IMG/VR virus record: IMGVR_UViG_3300036781_000119
Span: 1-64,000 of that record
Strand: one strand, 5' to 3'
DNA: 64,000 bases
DNA from: a virus
A program made the position numbers and the translations under genes. The notes under the pieces were generated by a model. The model was given only the letters and a program-made list of their open reading frames with translations, searched no databases and was not told the origin of the DNA. Within the stretch, counting starts at the first letter, position 1; each line of letters opens with the position of its first letter. This document shows positions 47,884 through 56,177 of the stretch, one piece after another.

Positions 47884-49721
47884 CGGGCACCATAGCTGTT
47901 ATTCGCCACCTGGGGCGAGGCGCCGCCCATGGTCCGCTTTACCTCCTGCGCAACCTCAATCGGGCTGCTGGCGCGGGTGTTCACCGTGATGCTGCCCACA
48001 TTGGTGGTCTGGCTGGAGTTGTTGTTGGCGACGTTGCCCAAGGGGCCGCTGCCCATCAGCGCGGGATCAATCGGCGGAGGCATCGGGCGCGGCGAAGCGA
48101 AGCGGCGCAGGTAGTTTTCCGATGCTGGCGAATTCAACCGCTTCGCGCGATCTTCGGCGCCCGGGATGCCGAATTCATCCAGCACCACGTTGCCCGCCTG
48201 GGTCGCCGTGCGGGCGTTGCGCAGGCTTTGTCCCGCGCCCGCATGGGTGTTGTTGAGCTCCCATTGCATGAAGGCAAGCTGCTCGCGAAACAGCTGATCC
48301 TCGGGGATGGTGGGATCGTCCTGCTTGTGCCCATACATGCTGACGAATTTCCTGATGCGCGGCCCGCGCCACTGCCCCATGCCGCGCGCGCCGTCGCCGC
48401 CGCCAGCCGGGTTGTAGGTGCGCGGCCGAAACCCGCTTTCCTCCTTCAGATAGGTCAGGATGCCGGCGGTCTGTTCTTCGCTCCAGCCCTGCGATCGGAA
48501 ATAGTCGTGCGCAGTCCGCTCGCGGTCGGTGACGGGGCCTGTCGGCAGGGATGCACCCGATGGCATGGCGCTGCCCGCAGGCCCTCCCGGGGCGCCTGCC
48601 CTGGGTGGCGCGGGAGATCCCGTGATCCAGCCCCAAAACCGCTTCAGCTTGCCCAGGGGGTCGGTGCGGGTTTCCTCCAGCCCTTCGCCCAGCGCCGAGC
48701 CCACGCTGGCGGCGCCTCCCGTGATCGCTTCCTTGATCGCGTCCCGGTTGGCGCGCAGCCATTGCGCCGGGGAGAAGTTCACCACCTCGCGCAGCCACGC
48801 CAGAAACTTGGTGAGCTCGCCCTTGCTGGCGGTCAGCAGCAGCATCGACTCGTCAAGCTCTTTGATCATCTTGGTGACCTGGGGGGCAATCAGCGCGAGC
48901 CCTTCGCGCGCTGCCGATTCCGCCGTGGTCTGCAAGCCGATCAGCGCGCTGTTCAAGTTCTGGAATGTCTTGGCCTGATCCTCGGTCACCGTGCCGCGCG
49001 AGGTCTGCGCGGATAGCGCCGACCGCACCGCATCCGGGCCTTGCAACAGCAGGTTGCGCATGCCCGGCGGCAGCTGGCCGAGCTCCGCCATGCGCAGGTT
49101 GGCCTGGGCCGGGCTCATGCCCTGCATGACGGTGGCGGCTTCGATCATCACCTCGGTGAAGGTCTTGAAGCCGCCGGTGGATTTTTGCAGGCCGATGTTC
49201 AGGCTGGCGAAAAACGGGGTGATGCTCGACTGCATCCCCATCTTCATCCGCTCGAATTCCATCGACAGCCGCTCGATCGTGCCGACCGCTTCCTCTCCCG
49301 TGCCGCCGCCGAACTGCTTGACGGCGCCGGCCCATGCGGAGAGCTCAGCCGTGGTGACGCCGATTCCGCGCGCGAGGTAGCCGGTAGCAGCTGCCGCCGC
49401 CATGGTCTGTCCAGCGAAAGCCTGGAGCCCGCGCCCAGCCAGAAGCACCGCGAACAGCCCCACCGCCTGATTGCGGATTGACGAGAAGAACGTCCCCGCC
49501 TGCTTGCCGCGCGACTCCAGTTCTATCGCCGTTTCGCGCGCGTCGTTGCGGGTGTCGCGCTGATAGTTCCGGCCAACCTTGCCCGCCTCGTCCACCCGCT
49601 TCATGCCAAGGGTGGCTTCGCCGCTGATGTTCTTCAGGGCGGCCTTGGCCATTTCCAGGCCCTTGGTGAACCCGTCCGTGTTCAGCGCAAGGTTGACGAC
49701 GAGAGTGTCAATGGTGGCCAT
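47880..49721 (-). CDS. tail tape measure protein with phage tail lysozyme domain, 613 aa
   Basis: The N terminus (TLVVNLALNTDGFTKGLEMA, KAALKNISGEATLGM) and helical middle with a small membrane-like patch (NQAVGLFAVLLAGRG) are typical of tape measures. Residues of about 398-530 are a phage tail lysozyme domain: DYFRSQGWSEEQTAGILTYL, KEESGFRP, ARGMGQWRGPRIRKF, FMQWELNN. Glu in KEESGF is the probable catalytic residue, used to open peptidoglycan during injection. The tape is short, implying a short tail. Ends in a beta segment with IEVAQEVKRTMGG. Confidence 0.9.
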   Translation of the reverse strand: MATIDTLVVNLALNTDGFTKGLEMAKAALKNISGEATLGMKRVDEAGKVGRNYQRDTRNDARETAIELESRGKQAGTFFSSIRNQAVGLFAVLLAGRGLQAFAGQTMAAAAATGYLARGIGVTTAELSAWAGAVKQFGGGTGEEAVGTIERLSMEFERMKMGMQSSITPFFASLNIGLQKSTGGFKTFTEVMIEAATVMQGMSPAQANLRMAELGQLPPGMRNLLLQGPDAVRSALSAQTSRGTVTEDQAKTFQNLNSALIGLQTTAESAAREGLALIAPQVTKMIKELDESMLLLTASKGELTKFLAWLREVVNFSPAQWLRANRDAIKEAITGGAASVGSALGEGLEETRTDPLGKLKRFWGWITGSPAPPRAGAPGGPAGSAMPSGASLPTGPVTDRERTAHDYFRSQGWSEEQTAGILTYLKEESGFRPRTYNPAGGGDGARGMGQWRGPRIRKFVSMYGHKQDDPTIPEDQLFREQLAFMQWELNNTHAGAGQSLRNARTATQAGNVVLDEFGIPGAEDRAKRLNSPASENYLRRFASPRPMPPPIDPALMGSGPLGNVANNNSSQTTNVGSITVNTRASSPIEVAQEVKRTMGGASPQVANNSYGAR

Positions 49722-50325
49722 CAGCCGTTCCTCCGCTCATTTGCTCGGCGCTGGTTTTCGGCATTCACCGCCGCGATTTCCACCAGCATGTAGAGGTCGC
49801 GCGCGCCAAGCACGGTGGACAGATCGACCAGCGATGTGCCCCCATTTATGGCGACGTGGATGGCGCGGGGGACATTGGCGCACCAAGCCCATTCGACGCG
49901 ATCACCGCCGCCGCCGCCAAAGCTGAGAGGGCGACGGCTATCGAAAAACCCAGGTGGAGCTCCATCACCGCCTTCCGCAGTTCGATTCGGGTGCGGACTT
50001 CCTCGATATCGCTTTCGATCAGCGGCCTTGGGTGCGGCCGGGCAGGATCGGGAATCACCTGCACGCATGCCATCATGTCCGCCAGCAGCGGCCGGGCGAT
50101 GTCGATGGGGATAGAACCCAGCGTCTTCACGCCAAGAGCGGCGATGCCGGCAAGCCCGTTTTCGTCCATGCCGACTGGGATTTCTACGCCCGATGCCGAC
50201 AGCGCGGCGAAGGCGCGATAGGCCCAGTCCTCCGCAGCGGTAGCTGCCATTTCGGTCAGAAAGAACTGCTTGCCCTCGTCTCGCCCGGGCGATTTGACGG
50301 TATAGGTTTCGGTGCGGCGCGCCAT
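49721..50325 (-). CDS. tail assembly chaperone, long form by -1 frameshift, 201 aa
   Basis: The short chaperone frame shifts by -1 at G GGT TTT (49951-49945) into a frame that continues FDSRRPLSFGGGGGDRVEWA, WCANVPRAIHVAING and DLYMLVEIAAVNAENQRRAN to a stop at 49721, overlapping the tape-measure start. The extension has no ribosome site of its own. Long/short chaperone pairs made this way, just before the tape measure, are established in many tailed phages (lambda G/GT, P2 E/E+E'). Confidence 0.8.
49846..50325 (-). CDS. tail assembly chaperone, short form, 159 aa
   Basis: TVKSPGRDEGKQFFLTEMAA, AEDWAYRAFAALSASGVEIP and RTRIELRKAVMELHLGF are of the phage tail chaperone type, encoded between baseplate plug and tape measure. 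Terminates in frame 0 at 49846 after a hydrophobic tail; the long form diverges at the slippery site. Confidence 0.8.
   Translation of the reverse strand: MARRTETYTVKSPGRDEGKQFFLTEMAATAAEDWAYRAFAALSASGVEIPVGMDENGLAGIAALGVKTLGSIPIDIARPLLADMMACVQVIPDPARPHPRPLIESDIEEVRTRIELRKAVMELHLGFSIAVALSALAAAAVIASNGLGAPMSPAPSTSP
49945..49951 (-). other. -1 slippery heptamer G GGT TTT
   Basis: In frame 0 the codons are CTG GGT TTT TCG. X XXY YYZ with X=G, Y=T, Z=T is a canonical -1 slip site. Confidence 0.8.
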
Positions 50326-50337
50326 GCGTGGGTGTCC

Positions 50338-50640
50338 TTACGGTGGGTCGGTAGCCTCCAGATACACCAGAAGCCATCGGCTGTTCAGCCCGGTGTAATA
50401 GGGGTCGTCGGTGCCCTGGGTGTCGATGAACATCAGATTGCCCCGGAAGGGCAGGTAGCGGCCGCGCACGAGCCGGTTGCGGTCCTGGCAAATCTGGCCG
50501 CCGACAATCAGCGCGTCATCCACGTAGAGGTTCAGGAACATGCCGGTGGACTTCTGGCCGATGTCGATGCGGCACCCCTGCTGGTCGAGCACCACGCGGA
50601 AGGTCTGGCTGGGGAACGCCTGGGTGGGGATGATCAGCAT
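50338..50640 (-). CDS. baseplate plug (Pam3 gp18-like), 100 aa
   Basis: PTQAFPSQTFRVVLDQQGCR, MFLNLYVDDALIVGGQICQD, RNRLVRGRYLPFRGNLMF and DTQGTDDPYYTGLNSRWLLV follow the Pam3 gp18-type baseplate plug family almost throughout. Length fits. It lies between the Dit-like protein and the chaperones; TGATG overlap with the former. Confidence 0.85.
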   Translation of the reverse strand: MLIIPTQAFPSQTFRVVLDQQGCRIDIGQKSTGMFLNLYVDDALIVGGQICQDRNRLVRGRYLPFRGNLMFIDTQGTDDPYYTGLNSRWLLVYLEATDPP

Positions 50641-51356
50641 CAGCCCTGCCCCACACCCGATGGCGCTGCCGCAGCCTGCTGCACGGCCGTGCTCGCCGGC
50701 GTCGCCTGCACCTGCCCGCCGTCTACCGTGCCCGCCGCGCCGGGCGCCTTCACGTCGGTATATTTGGCGCTGATCGTCTCGCGCACTTCCTCCATCCAGA
50801 CATCGACCATCAGCAGCGTGGCGCCGTGCGCGCCCGATCGGTCATAGTCGAAATGCACGATGTTGCCGTTGGGGTAAGACGCCTCCGGGGTCAGCAGCGT
50901 GAACAGGTCCAGGGACGCCGCCGCAGCCTTCACCGACGCGAGGAAGGCCGTCCGCTTGCCGGCTTGCGTCATGCCCACCAGGGAGCCCAGGAAGCCCAGG
51001 CTGCCCACGCCCGGGATCACGTCTCCCTCCGTCGCCAGCGTCACCTTGGCCGACCACGGCACCTGGACCTTGTTGTAGGATTCGAAGCTGCCGCGCTCCA
51101 CGGGGTAATCGCTGATGCGATAATCCTGCTTGAACTCGACGCGCATCACATTGGAGCCGGGGAAGGGGTTCTGCCCGCCCTCGTCAACGATGCCCCACTC
51201 GGAAGGCAGGAACAGCCGCAGCACCTGGATGCCATCGGCGACCAGGAGATTGATGGAGCCCAACGACGAAAACGCCCCGGCGCGCTTGACTGGCGGCACG
51301 CCGGGGTCGTCGGGAACGTCGGGGAACTCGGGGACGGGCGTATCAGGCAACGCCAT
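50640..51356 (-). CDS. Dit-like or gp45-type tail/baseplate protein, 238 aa
   Basis: VMRVEFKQDYRISDYPVERG followed by SFESYNKVQVPWSAKVTLA is the conserved S-D-Y-P-V-E-x-G-x-F-x-S-Y-N-K-V-x-x-P element of a phage baseplate family often annotated near tail tube genes, similar in layout to Dit-like proteins. FLASVKAAAASLDLFTLLTP and a C-terminal Ala/Gln tail follow. It probably forms part of the baseplate-proximal tube. Confidence 0.7.
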   Translation of the reverse strand: MALPDTPVPEFPDVPDDPGVPPVKRAGAFSSLGSINLLVADGIQVLRLFLPSEWGIVDEGGQNPFPGSNVMRVEFKQDYRISDYPVERGSFESYNKVQVPWSAKVTLATEGDVIPGVGSLGFLGSLVGMTQAGKRTAFLASVKAAAASLDLFTLLTPEASYPNGNIVHFDYDRSGAHGATLLMVDVWMEEVRETISAKYTDVKAPGAAGTVDGGQVQATPASTAVQQAAAAPSGVGQG

Positions 51357-51365
51357 CGGGCTGCC

Positions 51366-51797
51366 TTACAGGCGGGCGGGAAGCACGCGCTCCCAGGTGA
51401 TTTCGAACCGGCGCGGCTGGAGGATCTTCTTCACGTCCGGCATGGGCGGGTAGCTGGTCAGGAAGCCCCGGATCAGCGCAATGGTCGTTCCCACCGCCGG
51501 CAGGATGATGTTGCCGAAGGCCGGGTAAGCCTCGCGCTGCGCCTCCTGGGTCTGCACCCATTCATCGAACAGGAAGTTGGATTCGCTGTCCGCCTGGAGG
51601 GTGTAGGTCTGCACCTTCTCTGTCGCCACCCAGCCGCCCGACAGGCGCCCGTCAACGCCCATGCGCGTCTCGACGGACTTCACCGCCGCCGTGGCCAGCA
51701 CGTCGTCTACGTCGAAGCCGTGCAGCTGGACGGGCACGTTGAAGATGCCCACCACGCCCAGGGTGATGACCGAATTCGCGCCGGTGAGAGTTGCCAT
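51366..51797 (-). CDS. tail tube protein (DUF3277-like), 143 aa
   Basis: MATLTGANSVITLGVVGIFN, LHGFDVDDVLATAAVKSVET, MGVDGRLSGGW and PPMPDVKKILQPRRFEITWE have the layout of DUF3277-type tail tube proteins, encoded right after the sheath. Length is as expected. Forms the inner tube. Confidence 0.85.
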   Translation of the reverse strand: MATLTGANSVITLGVVGIFNVPVQLHGFDVDDVLATAAVKSVETRMGVDGRLSGGWVATEKVQTYTLQADSESNFLFDEWVQTQEAQREAYPAFGNIILPAVGTTIALIRGFLTSYPPMPDVKKILQPRRFEITWERVLPARL

Positions 51798-51809
51798 TTT
51801 GCGCGCTCC

Positions 51810-53759
51810 TTACTGGACGTTGATCGACGTGAGGTCGATCTTCTGCACGCTTTGCCCATCGGTATACCAGAGGGTGCTTGGCGGCGATTCGCGCGCCGCG
51901 CGCACCTGGGCGGTGGCGTCCTTGATCTGGAGCACCCAGCCGACCGTGGACAGCGTGCTGCTGATCTTCACGCCGGCCGCGTTGTTCACCTGCTGGGCCT
52001 GTAGCTCGGACAGCGGCACGCCAGCCCGGATCACCCCGTTGTTCAGGCCGGCGGTGATCGGGTCCATGCAGGCCGCCCGGATCAGCCCATAGCCGTCCTG
52101 ATTGTAGGGGATGGATTTCGTGCCGGTCAGAAGCACCATCAGCGCCAGCTGCAAGGCGTTGTTCAGCCAGATTTGGTTGATGAAGCTGTCGGCCCACTTG
52201 AACGAACCGCTGATGCTGCCTGGATACATGAACTGGAAGCGGTCGTTGGCCGTGGCCGACGCGCCGTAATAATTGTAGCCGTTGGCGATGAGGTTCTGTG
52301 CCTTCTGAAGATCGGTCACCGCCGGGGTCAGGCCCGACAGCCCCTTGAAGGCGAGGGTGGCGCGGCCGTTCGTCTCGGCGAAATCGACGCTGGCGGCCCA
52401 GCCCATGATCATGGCGTCGTGGTAGAGCGGCGCGCTTGCCGCCGGCTGCCAGTCCAGGATCGTGCCATCGTAGCCGGCCGCGACCAGGGCGTAGCCGTAG
52501 CTGCTGGTGGCCGGCACGGTGACGGTGGGGGCCGCGTCGTTGTCATCCACCGGCACGTAGGCGAACCGCTTATTGCGACCGTTCGTCCACGCGCTGAAGG
52601 CCAGCTTCACGCTGAAGCCGCTGGCATCGGGATCGGTGACGTTGCCGAACAGCGCCCAGTTCTGCGTCGTGTTGGCGACGGCGTTCATCATGCCGGCGGG
52701 CGTGTTGGCCGCCGCGCCCTGGCTCAGCACCGCCCCGGTGGCTTCGGTGAGCCCGAGCGCGGCGGCAGCGGTGTTGCTGGCGAAGGTGATCGTGGAGGCG
52801 GGTCCGGTCGTGTCGGAAATCACCACCAGCCCGCCAGTGATCGAATCGTAGGTGACCACCGGGATGGAGGCGGTCAGCGTGGTGGACGCGGCGGCGGCGT
52901 TGCTGCCGACGATGTAATTGCCGATGCCGCCCGCCGTGCCGCTGGCCTGCGACGCGATGAAGGTATTGGCCGGAATGCTGGTGCCGTCGATCGCCTGACC
53001 GACCGCGAGCGTGCCGCTGGTGATGGCGGTGACCTTCAGGATGTTGCCCGCGACCGTCATGGCGACGCTCGAGAGGGTCTGCGAAATGCTGACCGCATAG
53101 GTGCCGATGCCGCCGGTCGTGCCCGTCAGCTGGCTGGTGATCCGCGTGTTCGCGGTGACGCCGACGCCGGTGATGACGCCTGGGCCGACCACGCCGTAGG
53201 CAACCGCCGTCACCGTCAGCACGGTGCCTGCAAGCGAGCCGGTGAAGCTGGCGCCCTGGGTGCCCGTCACAACCGCCTGGACCGGCCCCAGCAGGCCCAG
53301 GGCCGTGCTGATGAACTGCGCCATGCTGGACAGCGAGGTCGAATCGGTGAAGTCGATGCCGGCGGTGGTCGTGGTCGTGCCGTTGACGGTGACGGTCAGT
53401 TCCGAACCGGCCAGCGCCTGGATTTCGGCCACGGTCAGGCTGGAGATATCGCCGCCGCGCAGGTAGGCGCCCACCGCCGCCTGATTGAACTGGGCGAACA
53501 GGAGATTGCCCGGGCGCTTATTGCTGTTGGTGAAGCCGCTGAAGTAGACCAGCGCCTTCGCGTATTCCACCGAGGTTGGGCCGAAATAGTCGGCGACGGC
53601 ATCCGCATCGGCGAAGCCGGGGACGGCGCCGAGCGGCACGCGGGTGTTCTCCGTCAGAAACAGCCCGTTGAGCGTCAGCTGGCTGCCGCCGCCCGACAGC
53701 ACGTTGGGCGTGACGTTGACGATCTGAGAAGCCGGGATCGAATTGATGGTGGCGCTCAT
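51810..53759 (-). CDS. contractile tail sheath (DUF3383-like) with two inserted Gly/Thr modules, 649 aa
   Basis: N-terminal MSATINSIPASQIVNVTPNV, GLFLTENTRVPLG, FADADAVADYFG and SVEYAKALVYFSGF are those of the DUF3383 sheath family. TVTVNGTTTTTAGIDFTDST begins a middle domain that should continue directly to VVTYDSITGGLVVISDTTG, but residues 172-298 are two shared modules. After them TEATGAVLSQGAA and the C-terminal part resume the normal family pattern to the end. Longer than typical DUF3383 proteins of about 480-500 aa by roughly the insert. Confidence 0.92.
   Translation of the reverse strand: MSATINSIPASQIVNVTPNVLSGGGSQLTLNGLFLTENTRVPLGAVPGFADADAVADYFGPTSVEYAKALVYFSGFTNSNKRPGNLLFAQFNQAAVGAYLRGGDISSLTVAEIQALAGSELTVTVNGTTTTTAGIDFTDSTSLSSMAQFISTALGLLGPVQAVVTGTQGASFTGSLAGTVLTVTAVAYGVVGPGVITGVGVTANTRITSQLTGTTGGIGTYAVSISQTLSSVAMTVAGNILKVTAITSGTLAVGQAIDGTSIPANTFIASQASGTAGGIGNYIVGSNAAAASTTLTASIPVVTYDSITGGLVVISDTTGPASTITFASNTAAAALGLTEATGAVLSQGAAANTPAGMMNAVANTTQNWALFGNVTDPDASGFSVKLAFSAWTNGRNKRFAYVPVDDNDAAPTVTVPATSSYGYALVAAGYDGTILDWQPAASAPLYHDAMIMGWAASVDFAETNGRATLAFKGLSGLTPAVTDLQKAQNLIANGYNYYGASATANDRFQFMYPGSISGSFKWADSFINQIWLNNALQLALMVLLTGTKSIPYNQDGYGLIRAACMDPITAGLNNGVIRAGVPLSELQAQQVNNAAGVKISSTLSTVGWVLQIKDATAQVRAARESPPSTLWYTDGQSVQKIDLTSINVQ
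52866..53246 (-). repeat. Gly/Thr module copies 3 and 4 (sheath residues 172-298)
   Basis: Tandem: FTGSLAGTVLTVTAVAYGVV ... SQLTGTTGGIGTYAVSISQT, then VAGNILKVTAITSGTLAVGQ ... GTAGGIGNYIV. They split the middle sheath domain. Confidence 0.85.
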
Positions 53760-53821
53760 GGTGCGGCTCCTGGGAGGTGCGATCGGTTATAGTCAGAAAT
53801 CCGCAGCCCGCGAAATGTCCA

Positions 53822-53849
53822 TTGAGAGGCGTGGACCAATTTGTATAAT
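53822..53849 (+). promoter_or_regulatory. sigma70-like promoter of the homing nuclease
   Basis: TTGAGA 53822-53827, 16 bp, TATAAT 53844-53849, 27 bp before the GTG start. It has a near-perfect -10 and is unlike the ATGCAT promoters, consistent with an autonomous element. Confidence 0.7.
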
Positions 53850-53875
53850 GCCGACTTCAGCACAGGACGGCACGC

Positions 53876-54457
53876 GTGAAGGTCTGCAAGGACTGCCGGG
53901 AGACGAAAGAGGCGACCCACTTTTCCTCGCACCCGTCCACCAAGGACAGGCTGGCAATCGCCTGCAAGCCATGCCAGCGCGCCCGCAGCGCGGCTTGGTA
54001 TCAGAAGAACCGAGAGCGGGTTCTTGAGCGCACGGCGCAATGGGGTCGCGATAATATCGAAAAGCGGCGTGAAATCGGGCGAAAGAGCAACCGGGCTACA
54101 ATTTCCACCAGAAGGGCTTGGTATACCGCGAACCCCGACAAGGTGCGCGCGATCGCCCGCGTGACGCGCGCCAAGAATATCGAAAAATGTCGCGCGCGGG
54201 TCCGCGTCAACACCAAGCGGTATCGGGCTCAGCGGCTGCGCAAGCCGGCCAGATGGGCGTGCCTGAAAGCTATCGCAGCGATATATGCGCAAGCCGCCGC
54301 CCGATCGCTTGAGACGGGAATCCCCCACGACGTTGATCATATCGTCCCGGTGCGCGGCAAAGGCGTTTGCGGTCTGCACTGCGAAAGCAACCTCCAAATT
54401 CTTCCCGCTTCCGAAAATCGGGTTAAGGGCAACCGATTCTGGCCGGATATGTTTTAA
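53876..54457 (+). CDS. HNH homing endonuclease, 193 aa
   Basis: GTG start with AGGAC 7 nt upstream. N-terminal zinc site CKDC ... CKPC within MKVCKDCRETKEATHFSSHP and IACKPCQRARSAAWYQKN. A long basic helical region, then HNH: HDVDHIVPVRGKGVCGLHCE and NLQILPASENRVKGNRFW. This is a standard phage HNH homing nuclease. It stands alone on the plus strand between the sheath and neck genes; its stop interlocks with the convergent neck-gene stop (TTAA), and its codon and base use is visibly less GC-rich than its neighbours. Confidence 0.92.
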   Translation: MKVCKDCRETKEATHFSSHPSTKDRLAIACKPCQRARSAAWYQKNRERVLERTAQWGRDNIEKRREIGRKSNRATISTRRAWYTANPDKVRAIARVTRAKNIEKCRARVRVNTKRYRAQRLRKPARWACLKAIAAIYAQAAARSLETGIPHDVDHIVPVRGKGVCGLHCESNLQILPASENRVKGNRFWPDMF

Positions 54458-55179
54458 GGCGGATACCTTTCGTCCACTTCGATCAGGCCAATCTCAACCG
54501 CACCAGCAAACTGCTGCGGCGCTGTCACGGTCAGGTTCGCTTGGAGCACCGCGTCGAGCGTCCAGCGGTTGTCCGTCTGATCCTCGCCCGTGCGGAAGCC
54601 CATCTGGTGCGGGTCGCTGGTGTAGAGCGGCACGACGCCCAGGCCATTCTGCGCCATCAGATCGCACCCGTAGGCGCTGCGCAGCACGGTGCTGATGCGC
54701 TGCGCGTAGTCGGGGCTTTCGGGGCCGTGCGCGTCCAGCTGGATCGTGACCTCGGTGGGCTGCATCATGGCCACGCCCCCGGCAAAGATCAGCCCTTGGG
54801 CCACCGTCTGCGCGGGCGCGATGCGGTAGAGCTCGGCGCCGGGCGGGCCGCCCAGGGCCGCCACGATGCTGCTGTAGGCCGCCACGCCGTCGCCGGCCAG
54901 CGCGGTGCCTGCCGACACGGCGCCGTCCAGCACGGCCGTGACGGTCAGCACGTCGCCCGTAATCGAGCCCTCCAGCACCGCCTCGCCGTAGCGCGTGACG
55001 TTGGTCGCCAGCCGGATCCGGCTGATGGGGGTCATCACCACGTAGGTGGGGCCGACAGGCGAGGGGACGCGGTTCACCTGCCCCAGCACGATGCCCGCAT
55101 TGGCGGGGAGGATTTGCCGCAGCGCGCCGCCGAGCGTGGCGATGATCGCGCTTTCGGTGATGTCCAGCGCCGTTGCCAT
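54454..55179 (-). CDS. neck/tail-terminator-type protein (LIC_12616-like) with inserted module, 241 aa
   Basis: PTYVVMTPISRIRLATNVTR and, after an insert, MMQPTEVTIQLDAHGPESPD, YAQRISTVLRSAYGCDLM match the LIC_12616-like neck or terminator family (R-L-x-T-N-x-x-x-Y ... x-Q-x-D-x-H-G). In usual members these two parts are adjacent. Here residues 71-128 are a shared Gly/Thr module. It probably closes the tail at the head side. Confidence 0.78.
   Translation of the reverse strand: MATALDITESAIIATLGGALRQILPANAGIVLGQVNRVPSPVGPTYVVMTPISRIRLATNVTRYGEAVLEGSITGDVLTVTAVLDGAVSAGTALAGDGVAAYSSIVAALGGPPGAELYRIAPAQTVAQGLIFAGGVAMMQPTEVTIQLDAHGPESPDYAQRISTVLRSAYGCDLMAQNGLGVVPLYTSDPHQMGFRTGEDQTDNRWTLDAVLQANLTVTAPQQFAGAVEIGLIEVDERYPP
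54796..54969 (-). repeat. Gly/Thr module copy 5 (neck protein residues 71-128)
   Basis: GSITGDVLTVTAVLDGAVSA, GPPGAELYRIAPAQTVAQ. It is the most divergent copy, lacking the LTGTTGG core but with the same strand order. Confidence 0.6.
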
Positions 55180-55613
55180 CAGGGCGTGCCCAGGATGAAA
55201 AAGCCCTCGTCAACGGGCAGCACAGCCTGGGCCATCTGCTGGGTGACAGCGATCTTGGACCACGCCTCGGGCGTGCCGATGCGCCAGCTCTCCAGCGCGT
55301 GCACCACCAGCCAGAAGTTGCCTTCGGGGTCGATGACGAGATCTCCGCCGCGCTGGTCGGGGCGGATCACGCCGGCCCAGTAGCCGTTCAGGTAGATCGC
55401 GCGCCGCACGCCCTGGATGTTCAGGCTGTCGAGCATTTTCAGTTCGTCATAGGTCAGGCTTTGGATTTGGCACGGCATCACCTCGGGCGTGCCGTAGCGC
55501 GGCACCGGGGTGAAATCGTCGCGCACATAGACGCCCGCCGACCGCTGAAGCATGCACTCCACCGGCGGGTTGACGGTGCCGATCGCGCCCTGAACGATTT
55601 GGTGCAGGTTCAC
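55179..55613 (-). CDS. neck/head-closure-type protein, 144 aa
   Basis: GTG start 3 nt after the upstream stop. MPCQIQSLTYDELKMLDSLN, RRAIYLNGYWAGVIRPDQRG and FWLVVHALESW show a beta-barrel layout like the phage proteins encoded between the gp10-like and terminator-like genes in DUF2184/DUF4054 head operons. Exact family not certain. Confidence 0.7.
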   Translation of the reverse strand: MNLHQIVQGAIGTVNPPVECMLQRSAGVYVRDDFTPVPRYGTPEVMPCQIQSLTYDELKMLDSLNIQGVRRAIYLNGYWAGVIRPDQRGGDLVIDPEGNFWLVVHALESWRIGTPEAWSKIAVTQQMAQAVLPVDEGFFILGTP

Positions 55614-55616
55614 GGA

Positions 55617-56177
55617 TCAGCTGACTTGGTAATCGACGCGATTGGCCATCTGCCCGCTCCATACCAGCGGCTTGGTAGAGGCATCGCCGGGGCTTTCGCC
55701 CTTCGCCACCCGGCGCCGAGCCTCCAGCACCATGTCGAAGGTGACAGGCGCGTCCACCTTGCCCTTGCGCATGTGGCGCAGCATCACGGTGACCGGGGAC
55801 AGCTTGGGCGCTTGCAGGGCGAAGATCGACGCCTGAACCTGATTCTGGATGTTATATCCGACCTGGGCCAGCGCCATCTTGGCGTCGAAATTCGTATTGA
55901 CCAGGGCGGTGGCCATGTTGTCGCCCCACTCGCCCTTGTGCTTGGCGATGGCCTGCCGAAAGAACGGCCGGGGCGGGATGCCCTTCGCCGGCGCGCCGAA
56001 TTCCTGGATGGCGGCCACCATGGGGATGGACGCTCCGCCCGGATATTTCGCGTTTTCGATGAAGCCGACCTGGACGGACTTGGCGTTGGTGATGCGCGCC
56101 TGGAGCTCCGTCAGGTGCGCCACCATCGCTTCGCCACCGGTGAGGGCCGTCGTTCGGTCGATGGTCGCTTCAGCCAT
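55617..56177 (-). CDS. HK97 gp10-like neck protein, 186 aa
   Basis: SVQVGFIENAKYPGGASIPM, VAAIQEFGAPAKGIPPRPFF and RQAIAKHKGEW carry the gp10-like signature (Y-P-x-G-x-x-(V/I)-x-x-V-A-x-x-x-E-F-G-x-P-x-x-x-I-P-x-R-P-F-x-R). The middle helix and WSGQM near the end also fit. Involved in tail completion. It overlaps the upstream gene by 8 bp. Confidence 0.85.
   Translation of the reverse strand: MAEATIDRTTALTGGEAMVAHLTELQARITNAKSVQVGFIENAKYPGGASIPMVAAIQEFGAPAKGIPPRPFFRQAIAKHKGEWGDNMATALVNTNFDAKMALAQVGYNIQNQVQASIFALQAPKLSPVTVMLRHMRKGKVDAPVTFDMVLEARRRVAKGESPGDASTKPLVWSGQMANRVDYQVS

Noticed and set aside
52173-53792. 539-codon plus-strand frame opposite the sheath gene
   Set aside because: Gly/Arg/Asp-rich shadow with no start signal; the sheath reading frame is unambiguous.
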